Notes under the pieces: generated by a model
Told to the model about the DNA's origin: nothing
Seen by the model: only the letters and a program-made list of their open reading frames with translations
The model's database searches: none
Made by a program: the position numbers and the translations under genes
Part shown: piece after piece, positions 8,795-15,452 of the stretch
Layout of the letters: the number at the start of each line of letters is the position of its first letter
Position numbering within the stretch: position 1 is the first letter of the stretch
Origin: CAIJNA01 sp964516815
Lineage (GTDB): Bacteria > Campylobacterota > Campylobacteria > Campylobacterales > Arcobacteraceae
DNA length: 25,517 nt
Assembly: GCA_964516815.1 (NCBI GenBank)
Contig: CAZEXK010000021.1
Location: forward strand, 1-25,517
Direction: 5' to 3'

Positions 8795-9616
8795 ATGAAA
8801 GTTAAATTAGCTAAAAATTATGGGTTTTGTTTTGGAGTTAAAAGAGCTATAGAAATAGCTGAACAACATAAAAATTCTGCAACCATGGGTCCACTAATAC
8901 ATAACCAAAAAGAAATATCAAGATTAAAAGATAATTTTAATGTAAAATTATATGAGAATATAAGTGATGTACAAAAAGATGATACGGTTATAATAAGAAC
9001 ACATGGTATTACTCAAAATAATTTAAAAATATTAAAAAGTAAAGATGCAAAAATTATTAATGCAACTTGCCCTTTTGTAACTACTCCTCAACAAATAGTA
9101 AAAAATATGTCAAGTGAACAATACTCTATAGTAATATTTGGTGATGAAAATCATCCTGAGGTAAAAGGTGTAAAATCATACGGGGATGATGTTCATGTAA
9201 TATCTAGTATTAATGAAATAGCTTCATTAGAACTAAAATATGATAAAGTAGCAACTGTAGCTCAAACAACGAAACAAAAAGAACAATATGCAGAAGTTAT
9301 TAATGCACTTATGTGTAGATATAAAGAAGTACGAGCATTCAATACAATTTGTGATGCTACATTTGAAAATCAAGAAGCTGCAAATAATCTTAGTAAAGAA
9401 GTAGATATTATGATTGTAATTGGTGGAAAAAACTCATCAAATACTAAACAATTATTTTATATTTGTGAAAAAAATACTACAACTTATCACATTGAGGATG
9501 AACTAGAAATACAAGAAAACTGGTTTGATAAAAAAACAAGCTGTGGTATAACAGCAGGTGCTTCAACACCTGATTGGATTATTCAAAAAGTTAAAGATAG
9601 TATTAGTAAAATATAA
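8795..9616 (+). CDS. ispH: 4-hydroxy-3-methylbut-2-enyl diphosphate reductase IspH (LytB)
   Basis: IspH catalyses the last step of the methylerythritol phosphate pathway, reducing HMBPP to isopentenyl and dimethylallyl diphosphate with an iron-sulfur cluster. The 273-residue product carries the three cluster cysteines, Cys12 (NYGFCFGVKRA), Cys92 (NATCPFV) and Cys186 (NTICDAT). It also has substrate-site stretches MGPLIHN (31-37), RTHG (68-71), GDENHPEVKG (116-125) and AGASTPDW near the C-terminus. It starts 3 nt after aroA, with AGGA overlapping the aroA stop region. In C. jejuni rpsA follows ispH; here it does not. Confidence 0.96.
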   Translation: MKVKLAKNYGFCFGVKRAIEIAEQHKNSATMGPLIHNQKEISRLKDNFNVKLYENISDVQKDDTVIIRTHGITQNNLKILKSKDAKIINATCPFVTTPQQIVKNMSSEQYSIVIFGDENHPEVKGVKSYGDDVHVISSINEIASLELKYDKVATVAQTTKQKEQYAEVINALMCRYKEVRAFNTICDATFENQEAANNLSKEVDIMIVIGGKNSSNTKQLFYICEKNTTTYHIEDELEIQENWFDKKTSCGITAGASTPDWIIQKVKDSISKI

Positions 9617-9691
9617 AATTTAATTAACAATATTAACTAAGTTGTATTTAATTGGAAATTGATATTATGTGAAAAATAAAATGGAGATATT

Positions 9692-10435
9692 ATGATTACT
9701 AAAATAGATATGGAATCTGAAGAGTTTAAGCTAGAACTACAATCAACACAAACTTTTACTGATAAAGTTTGTGACACATTTGGATGGATGTACAATCCAA
9801 ATCAAGATGTAAATGAGGGTGTTAGCATGGGACTTGCACGAAATAAAATAATTTATAATAAAAGATATTGTCCCTGTTTTATGGTAATTGGTGAGACAAA
9901 AGAAGAGCGAAAAGAAGCTAATAATAGAATTTGTCCTTGTAAACCAGCAATTGAAAAAGAAATACCAGAAGATGGAGCCTGTCATTGTGGTATTTTTGTT
10001 ACTGCTGAGTATGCAAAAGAACATGGTTCTCAAGAATCTGCAATTGAAATAGCACATACTCATTCAAGAGGCTTAAATCAAGATGAATGTGTTTCTTTAC
10101 TTGCAAAAGAGCAACTTGATACAGAAGAACTTAAGGCTTTAATTGAAGCTAGAGATTTAAAAATGATTGACTTTTGTTTAATTGATGTTAGAGAATGGAT
10201 GGAATGGAAACAAAAAAGAATTGTAGGAACTGATGTTTTAGTACCAACAACTTCTTTTTATGATGCTATTGATAAAATAGATGCAGATAAACAAAGACCA
10301 GTTATTGTTTATTGTTTTACAGGTTCAAGAAGTGCATATTGCCAAAATGTATTAAAAGACATGGGTTGGAAACAAGTTTCAAACTATTCTCAAGGAATTA
10401 TTGCATATAATGGAGAAACAACATCAGGGGAGTAA
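9692..10435 (+). CDS. Ferredoxin-thioredoxin reductase-like domain fused to rhodanese
   Basis: Two domains are visible in 247 residues. The N-terminal part (about 20-125) matches the ferredoxin-thioredoxin reductase catalytic subunit: Cys60-Pro-Cys62, Cys81-Pro-Cys83 and Cys97-His-Cys99 followed by GIF, the set that holds the [4Fe-4S] cluster and the redox disulfide in known FTR. The C-terminal part (about 150-240) is a rhodanese with LIDVREW and an active-site loop YCFTGSRS whose Cys208 would carry persulfide sulfur. No signal peptide is seen. A GGAG site precedes the ATG. No FTR variable subunit, ferredoxin or thioredoxin gene is nearby, and a terminator follows, so it may be a single-gene unit. 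Domain identities are fairly sure; the reaction (sulfur transfer with disulfide reduction) is inferred. Confidence 0.85.
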   Translation: MITKIDMESEEFKLELQSTQTFTDKVCDTFGWMYNPNQDVNEGVSMGLARNKIIYNKRYCPCFMVIGETKEERKEANNRICPCKPAIEKEIPEDGACHCGIFVTAEYAKEHGSQESAIEIAHTHSRGLNQDECVSLLAKEQLDTEELKALIEARDLKMIDFCLIDVREWMEWKQKRIVGTDVLVPTTSFYDAIDKIDADKQRPVIVYCFTGSRSAYCQNVLKDMGWKQVSNYSQGIIAYNGETTSGE

Positions 10436-10456
10436 TATATCTTCTGAAAGAACAAA

Positions 10457-10495
10457 AAATAGCAAATTAATTTTTATTAATTTGCTATTTTTATT
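10457..10495 (+). terminator. Intrinsic terminator after the FTR/rhodanese gene
   Basis: AAATAGCAAATTAA (10457-10470) pairs perfectly with TTAATTTGCTATTT (10477-10490) around a 6-nt loop and runs into T-rich sequence. It separates this gene from rplI, whose ribosome-binding site follows at once. Confidence 0.85.
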
Positions 10496-10510
10496 TATAA
10501 GGATAAATAA

Positions 10511-10957
10511 ATGAAAGTTTTATTGATAAAAGATGTAAAAAGTTTAGGAAAAATTGGTGAAGTAAAAGAAGTAAAAGACGGATATGGAAAGAACTTTTTA
10601 GTTGGTAAAGGATATGCTAAGCATGCGACACCTGAAGTTCTTGAAACATGGGCAAAAGATGAAGAAAATAAAAAAATAAACTTACAAAAAGATATTGACA
10701 CTGCAAATAAGCAAAAAGAAATGATAGATGCATTAAAGTTAACTATTAAACACAAAGTTGGTGGAAATGGACATTTAATTGGAACAATTACATCAAAAGA
10801 AATATCAATATCATTAAAAGAACAGTTTGATTTAGAAATTGATAAAAAGACAATAGTTCTTAAAAAATCAATAAAGAGTGCAGGTATTTTTGAAGTAGAC
10901 TGTAAGCTAGGTCATGGAATTAGTGCTAATCTTACAATAGATGTAATAGATATATAA
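10511..10957 (+). CDS. rplI: 50S ribosomal protein L9
   Basis: L9 binds 23S rRNA near the base of the L1 stalk and helps keep reading frame. The 148-residue product has the expected length and the highly recognisable N-terminal domain, with LLIKDVKSLGKIGEV and the glycine- and aromatic-containing DGYGKNFLVGKGYA. A long central helix (about 45-80) connects to the C-terminal RNA-binding domain. AAGGA lies at 10499-10503. It starts a cluster with hslV and hslU. No rpsF or rpsR, frequent partners of rplI in other bacteria, is present here. Confidence 0.96.
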   Translation: MKVLLIKDVKSLGKIGEVKEVKDGYGKNFLVGKGYAKHATPEVLETWAKDEENKKINLQKDIDTANKQKEMIDALKLTIKHKVGGNGHLIGTITSKEISISLKEQFDLEIDKKTIVLKKSIKSAGIFEVDCKLGHGISANLTIDVIDI

Positions 10958-10966
10958 GGAAATAAT

Positions 10967-11512
10967 ATGTTTGATGCTACAACAATACTTGCATATAAAA
11001 GTGAAAATGGTGAAGCTGTAATAGGTGGAGATGGGCAAGTAACATTTGGAGATACAGTTTTAAAAAATAATGCAACTAAAATTAGAACTTTGTATAAAGA
11101 TAAAGTTTTAGCAGGATTTGCTGGAAGTACAGCTGATGCTTTTAATTTATTTGATATGTTTGAAGAACATTTGCAAAATACAAAAGGTGATTTGCTTAAA
11201 TCTGTTATTAATTTTTCAAAAGAATGGAGAAAAGATAGAAATCTAAGAAAGCTTGAAGCTATGATGCTTGTATTAAATGAAAATCACATTTTTATTTTAA
11301 GTGGTACAGGAGATGTTGTAGAACCAGAAGATGGTTGTTTAGCATCAATTGGTAGTGGAGGTAACTTTGCAATTGCAGCAGCTAGAGCACTTAAAAAACA
11401 CTCCAATTTAAAAGCAGATGATTTAGTAAAAGAATCTTTAATGATAGCTGGTGAACTTTGTATTTATACAAATCAGAATATAAAATTATTAACACTTGAA
11501 AAAAAGGGCTAA
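10967..11512 (+). CDS. hslV: ATP-dependent protease subunit HslV (ClpQ)
   Basis: HslV forms the double-hexamer proteolytic core of the HslUV protease, fed by the HslU unfoldase. The 181-residue product contains the typical VIGGDGQVTFGDTV, AGFAGSTADAFNLFDMFE and SGTGDVVEPEDG stretches. The catalytic N-terminal threonine aligns with Thr5, after Met-Phe-Asp-Ala, rather than with residue 2 as in E. coli. From memory, Campylobacter and Helicobacter HslV show the same four-residue leader, so cleavage after Ala4 is expected to mature the enzyme. AAGGAAA lies before the ATG; the gene sits 9 nt after rplI and 1 nt before hslU. Confidence 0.95.
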   Translation: MFDATTILAYKSENGEAVIGGDGQVTFGDTVLKNNATKIRTLYKDKVLAGFAGSTADAFNLFDMFEEHLQNTKGDLLKSVINFSKEWRKDRNLRKLEAMMLVLNENHIFILSGTGDVVEPEDGCLASIGSGGNFAIAAARALKKHSNLKADDLVKESLMIAGELCIYTNQNIKLLTLEKKG

Positions 11513-11513
11513 G

Positions 11514-12842
11514 ATGAACATGACACCAAAACAAATAGTATCGTATCTTGATGATTATATTATAGGACAAAATGAGGCTAAAAAAACTATTGCATTAGCA
11601 TTAAGAAATAGATATAGAAGAATGCAATTAGAACCAGAAATTCAAGAAGAAATAATGCCTAAAAATATACTTATGATAGGTAACACAGGAGTTGGTAAGA
11701 CTGAAATTGCAAGACGCTTATCAAAAATGATGAATTTGCCTTTTGTAAAAGTTGAAGCTAGTAAATACACTGAAGTTGGGTTTGTTGGTAGAGATGTTGA
11801 ATCTATGATAAGAGATTTGGCTTACGAATCTTTAAAACTAGTTCAAAAAGAGTATGAAGATAAAATTCAAGATGATATAGATAAAGAAATAGTAAAACAA
11901 ATAGTTGAAACATTAGTTCCAGCATTGCCTAAAGGTGCTACTCAATTAGCCGAAGATAGTTTTATCAAGACATACAATATAATGGAAAAAAAAGTTATTG
12001 ATGGAAGTATGGACGACAAATTTATTACAATTGAACTTCCTAAAAAAAATCATGTAGATATAGTAGATACTAACTTACCTATGGATATGTCAGCTGTAAG
12101 TGAAAGCTTAAATAATATTTTAGGAAACATGGATAAAAATAAAGTAAAAAAAGAAGTTTTAATTAAAGATGCAAAAAAAATACTTCGTACAAGTGCAACA
12201 AAAAACTTACTTGATGAAGATTCAATTAGTGAAGAAGCTATAAAAAGATGTGAAAATGGCGGAATAATATTTTTAGATGAAATTGATAAAATTGCAACTG
12301 GAAATAACAATAAAAACCAAGATCCAAGTAAAGAAGGTGTACAAAGGGATTTACTTCCAATAGTTGAAGGAAGTACTGTGCATACAAAATATGGACAAAT
12401 TAAAACTGATCATATACTGTTTATTGCAGCTGGCGCATTTCACGTTAGTAAACCAAGTGATTTATTACCAGAGTTGCAAGGTAGATTTCCGCTAAGAGTA
12501 GAATTAAATCCATTAGATGAAGATGCTTTATACAAAATACTTACAAATACAAAAAATTCTTTATTAAAACAATATCAGTCATTATTAAAAGTTGAAGGCG
12601 TTGTATTAAACTTTGAAAATGATGCTATAAAAGAATTTGCTAGACTGAGTGTAAGTGCTAATGAAAAAGCTGAAGATATTGGAGCTAGAAGATTACACAC
12701 TGTTATTGAAAAAGTGTTAGAAGACATTAGCTTCGATGCTGATGAGCATTCAGGTGAAACTATTAATATTACAAAAGACTTAGTAATAAATAAATTAGAA
12801 AATATTATTGAAGATGAAGATACGGCAAGATATATTTTATAA
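11514..12842 (+). CDS. hslU: ATP-dependent protease ATPase subunit HslU
   Basis: HslU is the AAA+ unfoldase partner of HslV. The frame is open to an ATG at 11496 inside hslV, but the start at 11514 gives MNMTPKQIVSYLDDYIIGQ, the usual family beginning, has GGG six bases upstream and yields 442 residues, the normal length. Walker A is GNTGVGKT at 56-63; an intermediate domain follows (about 110-240); Walker B is IIFLDEIDK near 249-257; GRFPLRVEL provides the sensor/arginine-finger region. The C-terminus ARYIL is the tail that in known HslUV inserts into HslV and activates it. The hslV-hslU pair is co-translated in effect. Confidence 0.95.
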   Translation: MNMTPKQIVSYLDDYIIGQNEAKKTIALALRNRYRRMQLEPEIQEEIMPKNILMIGNTGVGKTEIARRLSKMMNLPFVKVEASKYTEVGFVGRDVESMIRDLAYESLKLVQKEYEDKIQDDIDKEIVKQIVETLVPALPKGATQLAEDSFIKTYNIMEKKVIDGSMDDKFITIELPKKNHVDIVDTNLPMDMSAVSESLNNILGNMDKNKVKKEVLIKDAKKILRTSATKNLLDEDSISEEAIKRCENGGIIFLDEIDKIATGNNNKNQDPSKEGVQRDLLPIVEGSTVHTKYGQIKTDHILFIAAGAFHVSKPSDLLPELQGRFPLRVELNPLDEDALYKILTNTKNSLLKQYQSLLKVEGVVLNFENDAIKEFARLSVSANEKAEDIGARRLHTVIEKVLEDISFDADEHSGETINITKDLVINKLENIIEDEDTARYIL

Positions 12843-12843
12843 T

Positions 12844-12872
12844 TGCAAGTTTTATTATAAAAAACACTTGCA
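12844..12872 (+). other. Hairpin after hslU overlapping the tRNA promoter
   Basis: TGCAAG (12844-12849) and CTTGCA (12867-12872) form the base of a stem extended by T/A pairs around an AT loop. It begins 2 nt after the hslU stop. Its right arm covers most of the TTGCAT -35 hexamer of the next promoter. No T-run follows, so termination is uncertain; it may only protect the hslU mRNA end. Confidence 0.35.
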
Positions 12873-12896
12873 TATATAATGTATTTTAGGTATAAT
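12868..12896 (+). promoter_or_regulatory. Promoter for tRNA-Met and rpsO
   Basis: TTGCAT (12868-12873) and TATAAT (12891-12896) are spaced by 17 bp, the best -35/-10 pair in the window. The predicted transcript start is around 12903, exactly where the left arm of the inverted repeat around the tRNA begins. This strength fits a stable-RNA gene. Confidence 0.75.
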
Positions 12897-12903
12897 TCGC
12901 TAC

Positions 12904-13043
12904 TTTTTTGATTAGAAGTTAGTTCTTAATATAAGTCAAGGTAGCTCAGCTGGTTAGAGCGCTGGTCTCATAAGCCGGAGGTCGAGGGTTCGAGTCCCTC
13001 TCTTGACACCATAAATTTTAAGAATTAACTTCTAATCAAAGAA
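12904..13043 (+). repeat. 26-bp inverted repeat enclosing tRNA-Met
   Basis: Bases 12904-12929 are complementary to 13018-13043. In RNA all 26 positions pair, with two G-U wobbles (12922 with 13025, 12906 with 13041). The arms are separated from the mature tRNA by only 5 nt (12930-12934) and 6 nt (13012-13017). The precursor can therefore fold as a long stem with the tRNA as its apical part, recalling the processing stems around rRNAs that RNase III cuts. The role is inferred. Confidence 0.85.
12935..13011 (+). tRNA. tRNA-Met (CAT), elongator type
   Basis: A complete 77-nt cloverleaf with encoded CCA. The acceptor stem GTCAAGG pairs with TCTTGAC, including one G-U pair; the D arm contains AGCTCAGCTGGTTAGAGC; the anticodon arm CTGGT/GCCGG carries CAT at 12969-12971; the T arm is GAGGG-TTCGAGT-CCCTC. 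A fully paired first acceptor position (G-C) argues against initiator tRNA-fMet. A tRNA-Ile2 whose CAT would be modified to lysidine cannot be fully excluded, but elongator Met is more likely from the overall sequence. It is transcribed from the promoter just upstream and probably together with rpsO. Confidence 0.93.
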
Positions 13044-13072
13044 AATAAAATAAACCAATCAAGGAGGTCATT

Positions 13073-13345
13073 ATGGCTTTAGATCAGGACGTAAAATTAG
13101 AAATAATTAACAAGCATAAAAGAAATGACAAAGATACAGGAAGTGCAGAAGTACAAATTGCAATGTTAAGTAAACAAATATTAGTATTGACTGAACATTT
13201 AAAATCTAATCACAAAGATCATTCATCTAGATTAGGACTACTTAAAATGGTAGGAAAAAGAAAAAGACTACTTAAATATTTAAGAAGAAAAGATTTTGCT
13301 AAATTCCAAGAATTAGTTAGCGATTTAGGAATAAGAGCTAAATAA
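13073..13345 (+). CDS. rpsO: 30S ribosomal protein S15
   Basis: S15 is an early binder of the 16S rRNA central domain and helps form the platform and a bridge to the 50S subunit. The 90-residue product has the normal length and conserved stretches: DTGSAEVQIAMLS near 20-32, HLKSNHKDHSSRLGLLKMVGKRKRLL near 42-68, and YLRRKD near 70-75. A very strong AAGGAGG at 13061-13067 precedes the ATG. The leader begins within the transcript holding tRNA-Met, so the long stem around the tRNA lies 30 nt upstream; autoregulation by S15, common elsewhere, cannot be judged here. A strong terminator ends the unit. Confidence 0.97.
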   Translation: MALDQDVKLEIINKHKRNDKDTGSAEVQIAMLSKQILVLTEHLKSNHKDHSSRLGLLKMVGKRKRLLKYLRRKDFAKFQELVSDLGIRAK

Positions 13346-13360
13346 GTTTTTGTTTTACTT

Positions 13361-13395
13361 AAAAAAAGCTGTAGCTTTATGCTATAGCTTTTTTT
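13361..13395 (+). terminator. Intrinsic terminator after rpsO
   Basis: A 15-bp stem (13361-13375 with 13381-13395, one G-U) with loop TTTAT and a T-run in its 3' arm. The A-run on the left could give some activity in reverse, but there is no convergent gene. Confidence 0.9.
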
Positions 13396-13429
13396 ATTTC
13401 TAAATTATATTATATTAAAAAGGACAAAT

Positions 13430-13753
13430 ATGACAAGTGTATTATTAGAATTTTCAATGTTCCCAACTTCTGATGAGTGTAGAGATGGTTCAAGTGTATC
13501 AAGTGAAGTTGCAAAAATAATTGATGCTATTGATAAATCTGGTGTTTCTTATCAATTAACTGCTATGGGAACTATTATAGAAGCCTCAAGCATGAAAGAA
13601 GCTTTAAGTATTATACAATTAGCATATGATCAATTAGACTGTGATAGAATATATTCCTCACTTAAATTTGATATTAGAAAAGATACAACAAATAGGTTAA
13701 ATTCCAAAACTAAATCAATAAAAGATAAATTAAACAAACAAATTAATACATAA
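13430..13753 (+). CDS. MTH1187/COG0011 family thiamine-binding protein
   Basis: The 107-residue product matches the small MTH1187/YqgV-like family (formerly DUF77, COG0011), whose ferredoxin-like fold occurs in the thiamine-binding protein YkoF. Seen features are the N-terminal VLLEFSMFPTS, the SVSSEVAKIIDAIDKSGVSYQ helix region (about 22-43), TAMGTIIEAS and a C-terminal basic tail. Binding of thiamine or its pyrimidine part is known for relatives; for this protein it is inferred. AGGA precedes the ATG. It lies alone between the rpsO terminator and a Fur-box region, with no TPP riboswitch of its own, although a TPP-controlled thiamine importer is encoded 8 kb away on the other strand. Confidence 0.8.
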   Translation: MTSVLLEFSMFPTSDECRDGSSVSSEVAKIIDAIDKSGVSYQLTAMGTIIEASSMKEALSIIQLAYDQLDCDRIYSSLKFDIRKDTTNRLNSKTKSIKDKLNKQINT

Positions 13754-13785
13754 TTATTATTTACCATTAAGTTAAATAATAATTA
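13751..13785 (+). repeat. 13-bp perfect inverted repeat overlapping stop codon and Fur box
   Basis: TAATTATTATTTA (13751-13763, starting with the stop codon of the thiamine-binding gene) is the exact reverse complement of 13773-13785, with a 9-nt spacer. The right arm forms the left part of the Fur box. It could act as a weak mRNA-end hairpin, an extended Fur platform, or both. Confidence 0.5.
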
Positions 13786-13793
13786 TCATTATC
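13775..13793 (+). promoter_or_regulatory. Fur box upstream of the iron-transport operon
   Basis: The 19 bases match 16 of 19 positions of the E. coli Fur consensus GATAATGATAATCATTATC, and a further ATTATT repeat follows to 13799. A -10-like TATTAT lies at 13824-13829, 28 nt before the permease start, so bound Fur would cover the promoter. This predicts repression when iron is plentiful. Confidence 0.75.
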
Positions 13794-13856
13794 ATTATTA
13801 AGTACGAACTAAGTTTTTTATTGTATTATCCACAATCAATAATAAGGTAAATTAGT

Positions 13857-15452
13857 ATGGTAAAATTACTAAATAAGTATACAATTAGCAGTACAATTAT
13901 AATTGTAATTTTATTACTACCTATATTTAGTATCTTAATTTATTCTTATGGAGAAAATAGCGATACTTTAAATCATCTAAAACAAACTGTGCTTAGTGAT
14001 TATATTTTAAATACTTTGTTGTTAATATTTTTTGTCTCGGTTTTATCGTTAATATTTGGAGTATTAAGTGCATATATAACCGTATTTTATGAGATAAAGT
14101 TTTTAACTTTTATTTCTATACTTTTAGCCTTGCCTTTTGTGATTCCAACTTATATACTAGCTTATATTTATAGTGATATATTTGGTTTTTTTTCACCATT
14201 TCATTTATTTTTAAGAGGTATTGGAATTAAAGAATATTTTGATATTTTAAGTTTTAATAGCGTTAGTGTTATCCTTAGTTTAGGCTTGTATCCATATATT
14301 TATTTAATAGTAAAAGCATCATTTTTAAAAAGTAATTCAACGCTTTTATATCCTGCTTTATCTCTTGGAAAAAGTACTACTCAATTATTTTACCAAGTTA
14401 TACTTCCCTTATCAAGACCAGCTATTATAGGTAGTCTTGCTTTAGTTATTATGGAGGTTATTAATGAGTATGGTACAGTATCATACTATGGAGTAGATAC
14501 TTTAAGTACGGCAATATATGGTGCATGGTTTGGATTAAATGATCCTAAGAGTGCTGCTTATTTAAGTATAATTGCTATGGGTATTGTTTTTGTATTATTA
14601 AGTATAGAAAAATTTAGTAGAGGAAATAGTAATTATAAAAGCGAATCAAATTCTAAAAATATGAAAAAGAAAAAACTTCACGGATATAAAAAACTTCTTA
14701 CTTATTTATTTTTGAGTATTCCTATTTTATTTGGTTTTGTTATACCATTTATATGGATAATTTTTTATTCTTTTACATATGCTAGTGTTGTCATTGATGA
14801 TGAATTTTTAAGTGCAGTTTTAAATAGTTTTCTAGCTTCGTTTATATCGTCATTATTTATAGTATTTTTTGCTTTTCTTATTTCTTATACATTAAGAATA
14901 AATAATAATAACTATACAAAATACCTAACTAAACTAGCAGGAATAGGATATGCAATACCTGGTGTTGTAATTGCTATTGGTGTTTTGAGTTTGTTTATTC
15001 AAATTGATCATTTTTTTATATATGTATTTTCATTTGAAGAATTACTAATTTCAGGTACATTGTTTGCACTATCTTTTGGATATATAGTTAGATTTTTAGC
15101 AGTAGGCTTAAATATGATTGAGTCAAGTTTTGATAAACTTGGATTTAATATAAATAAAGCATCAAGAAACTTAGGATTAAACTATTGGCAGACCTTAATA
15201 AAAGTAGAATACCCAAACATGAAAAAGACACTTCTTTTAGCATTTTTACTTGTGTTTATTGATGTTATTAAAGAATTGCCACTTACTTTAGTTTTAAGAC
15301 CATACAACTATGAAACCCTTGCAACTAGAACTTATGAATATGCTGCAAATAGTATGATTCAAGAGAGTTCTATATATGCTTTAACAATTGTATTATTGTG
15401 TTTTATTCCAATAATTATAAGTCATAAAAAAGAGAGTATACATAAATGTTAG
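13857..15452 (+). CDS. Ferric-iron ABC transporter permease (FbpB/FutB-like, fused)
   Basis: An inner-membrane permease for ferric iron delivered by a periplasmic binding protein. The 531-residue product is a fused permease of two homologous halves, as in FbpB/SfuB, each with about six hydrophobic segments. The halves are joined by a Lys/Ser/Asn-rich cytoplasmic linker at about 252-278. ATPase-contact (EAA) loops are visible near 166-190 (ALSLGKSTTQLFYQVILPL) and 435-456 (ASRNLGLNYWQTLIKVEYP). The ATG is preceded by AAGG at 13844-13847. It overlaps the ATPase gene by 7 bases. Iron as substrate is inferred from the FutA/FbpA-like binding protein and the two Fur boxes. Confidence 0.88.
   Translation: MVKLLNKYTISSTIIIVILLLPIFSILIYSYGENSDTLNHLKQTVLSDYILNTLLLIFFVSVLSLIFGVLSAYITVFYEIKFLTFISILLALPFVIPTYILAYIYSDIFGFFSPFHLFLRGIGIKEYFDILSFNSVSVILSLGLYPYIYLIVKASFLKSNSTLLYPALSLGKSTTQLFYQVILPLSRPAIIGSLALVIMEVINEYGTVSYYGVDTLSTAIYGAWFGLNDPKSAAYLSIIAMGIVFVLLSIEKFSRGNSNYKSESNSKNMKKKKLHGYKKLLTYLFLSIPILFGFVIPFIWIIFYSFTYASVVIDDEFLSAVLNSFLASFISSLFIVFFAFLISYTLRINNNNYTKYLTKLAGIGYAIPGVVIAIGVLSLFIQIDHFFIYVFSFEELLISGTLFALSFGYIVRFLAVGLNMIESSFDKLGFNINKASRNLGLNYWQTLIKVEYPNMKKTLLLAFLLVFIDVIKELPLTLVLRPYNYETLATRTYEYAANSMIQESSIYALTIVLLCFIPIIISHKKESIHKC

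Noticed and set aside
9743..10063. 106-codon minus-strand open frame over the FTR-like domain
   Set aside because: It is antisense to the CPC/CPC/CHC region; its Cys, Phe and Ser richness results from reading the opposite strand of AT-rich coding DNA.
11496..11513. hslU start inside the end of hslV
   Set aside because: The six added residues (MKKRAK) come from another frame of the hslV tail, and the ATG at 11514 fits the family start and has GGG upstream.
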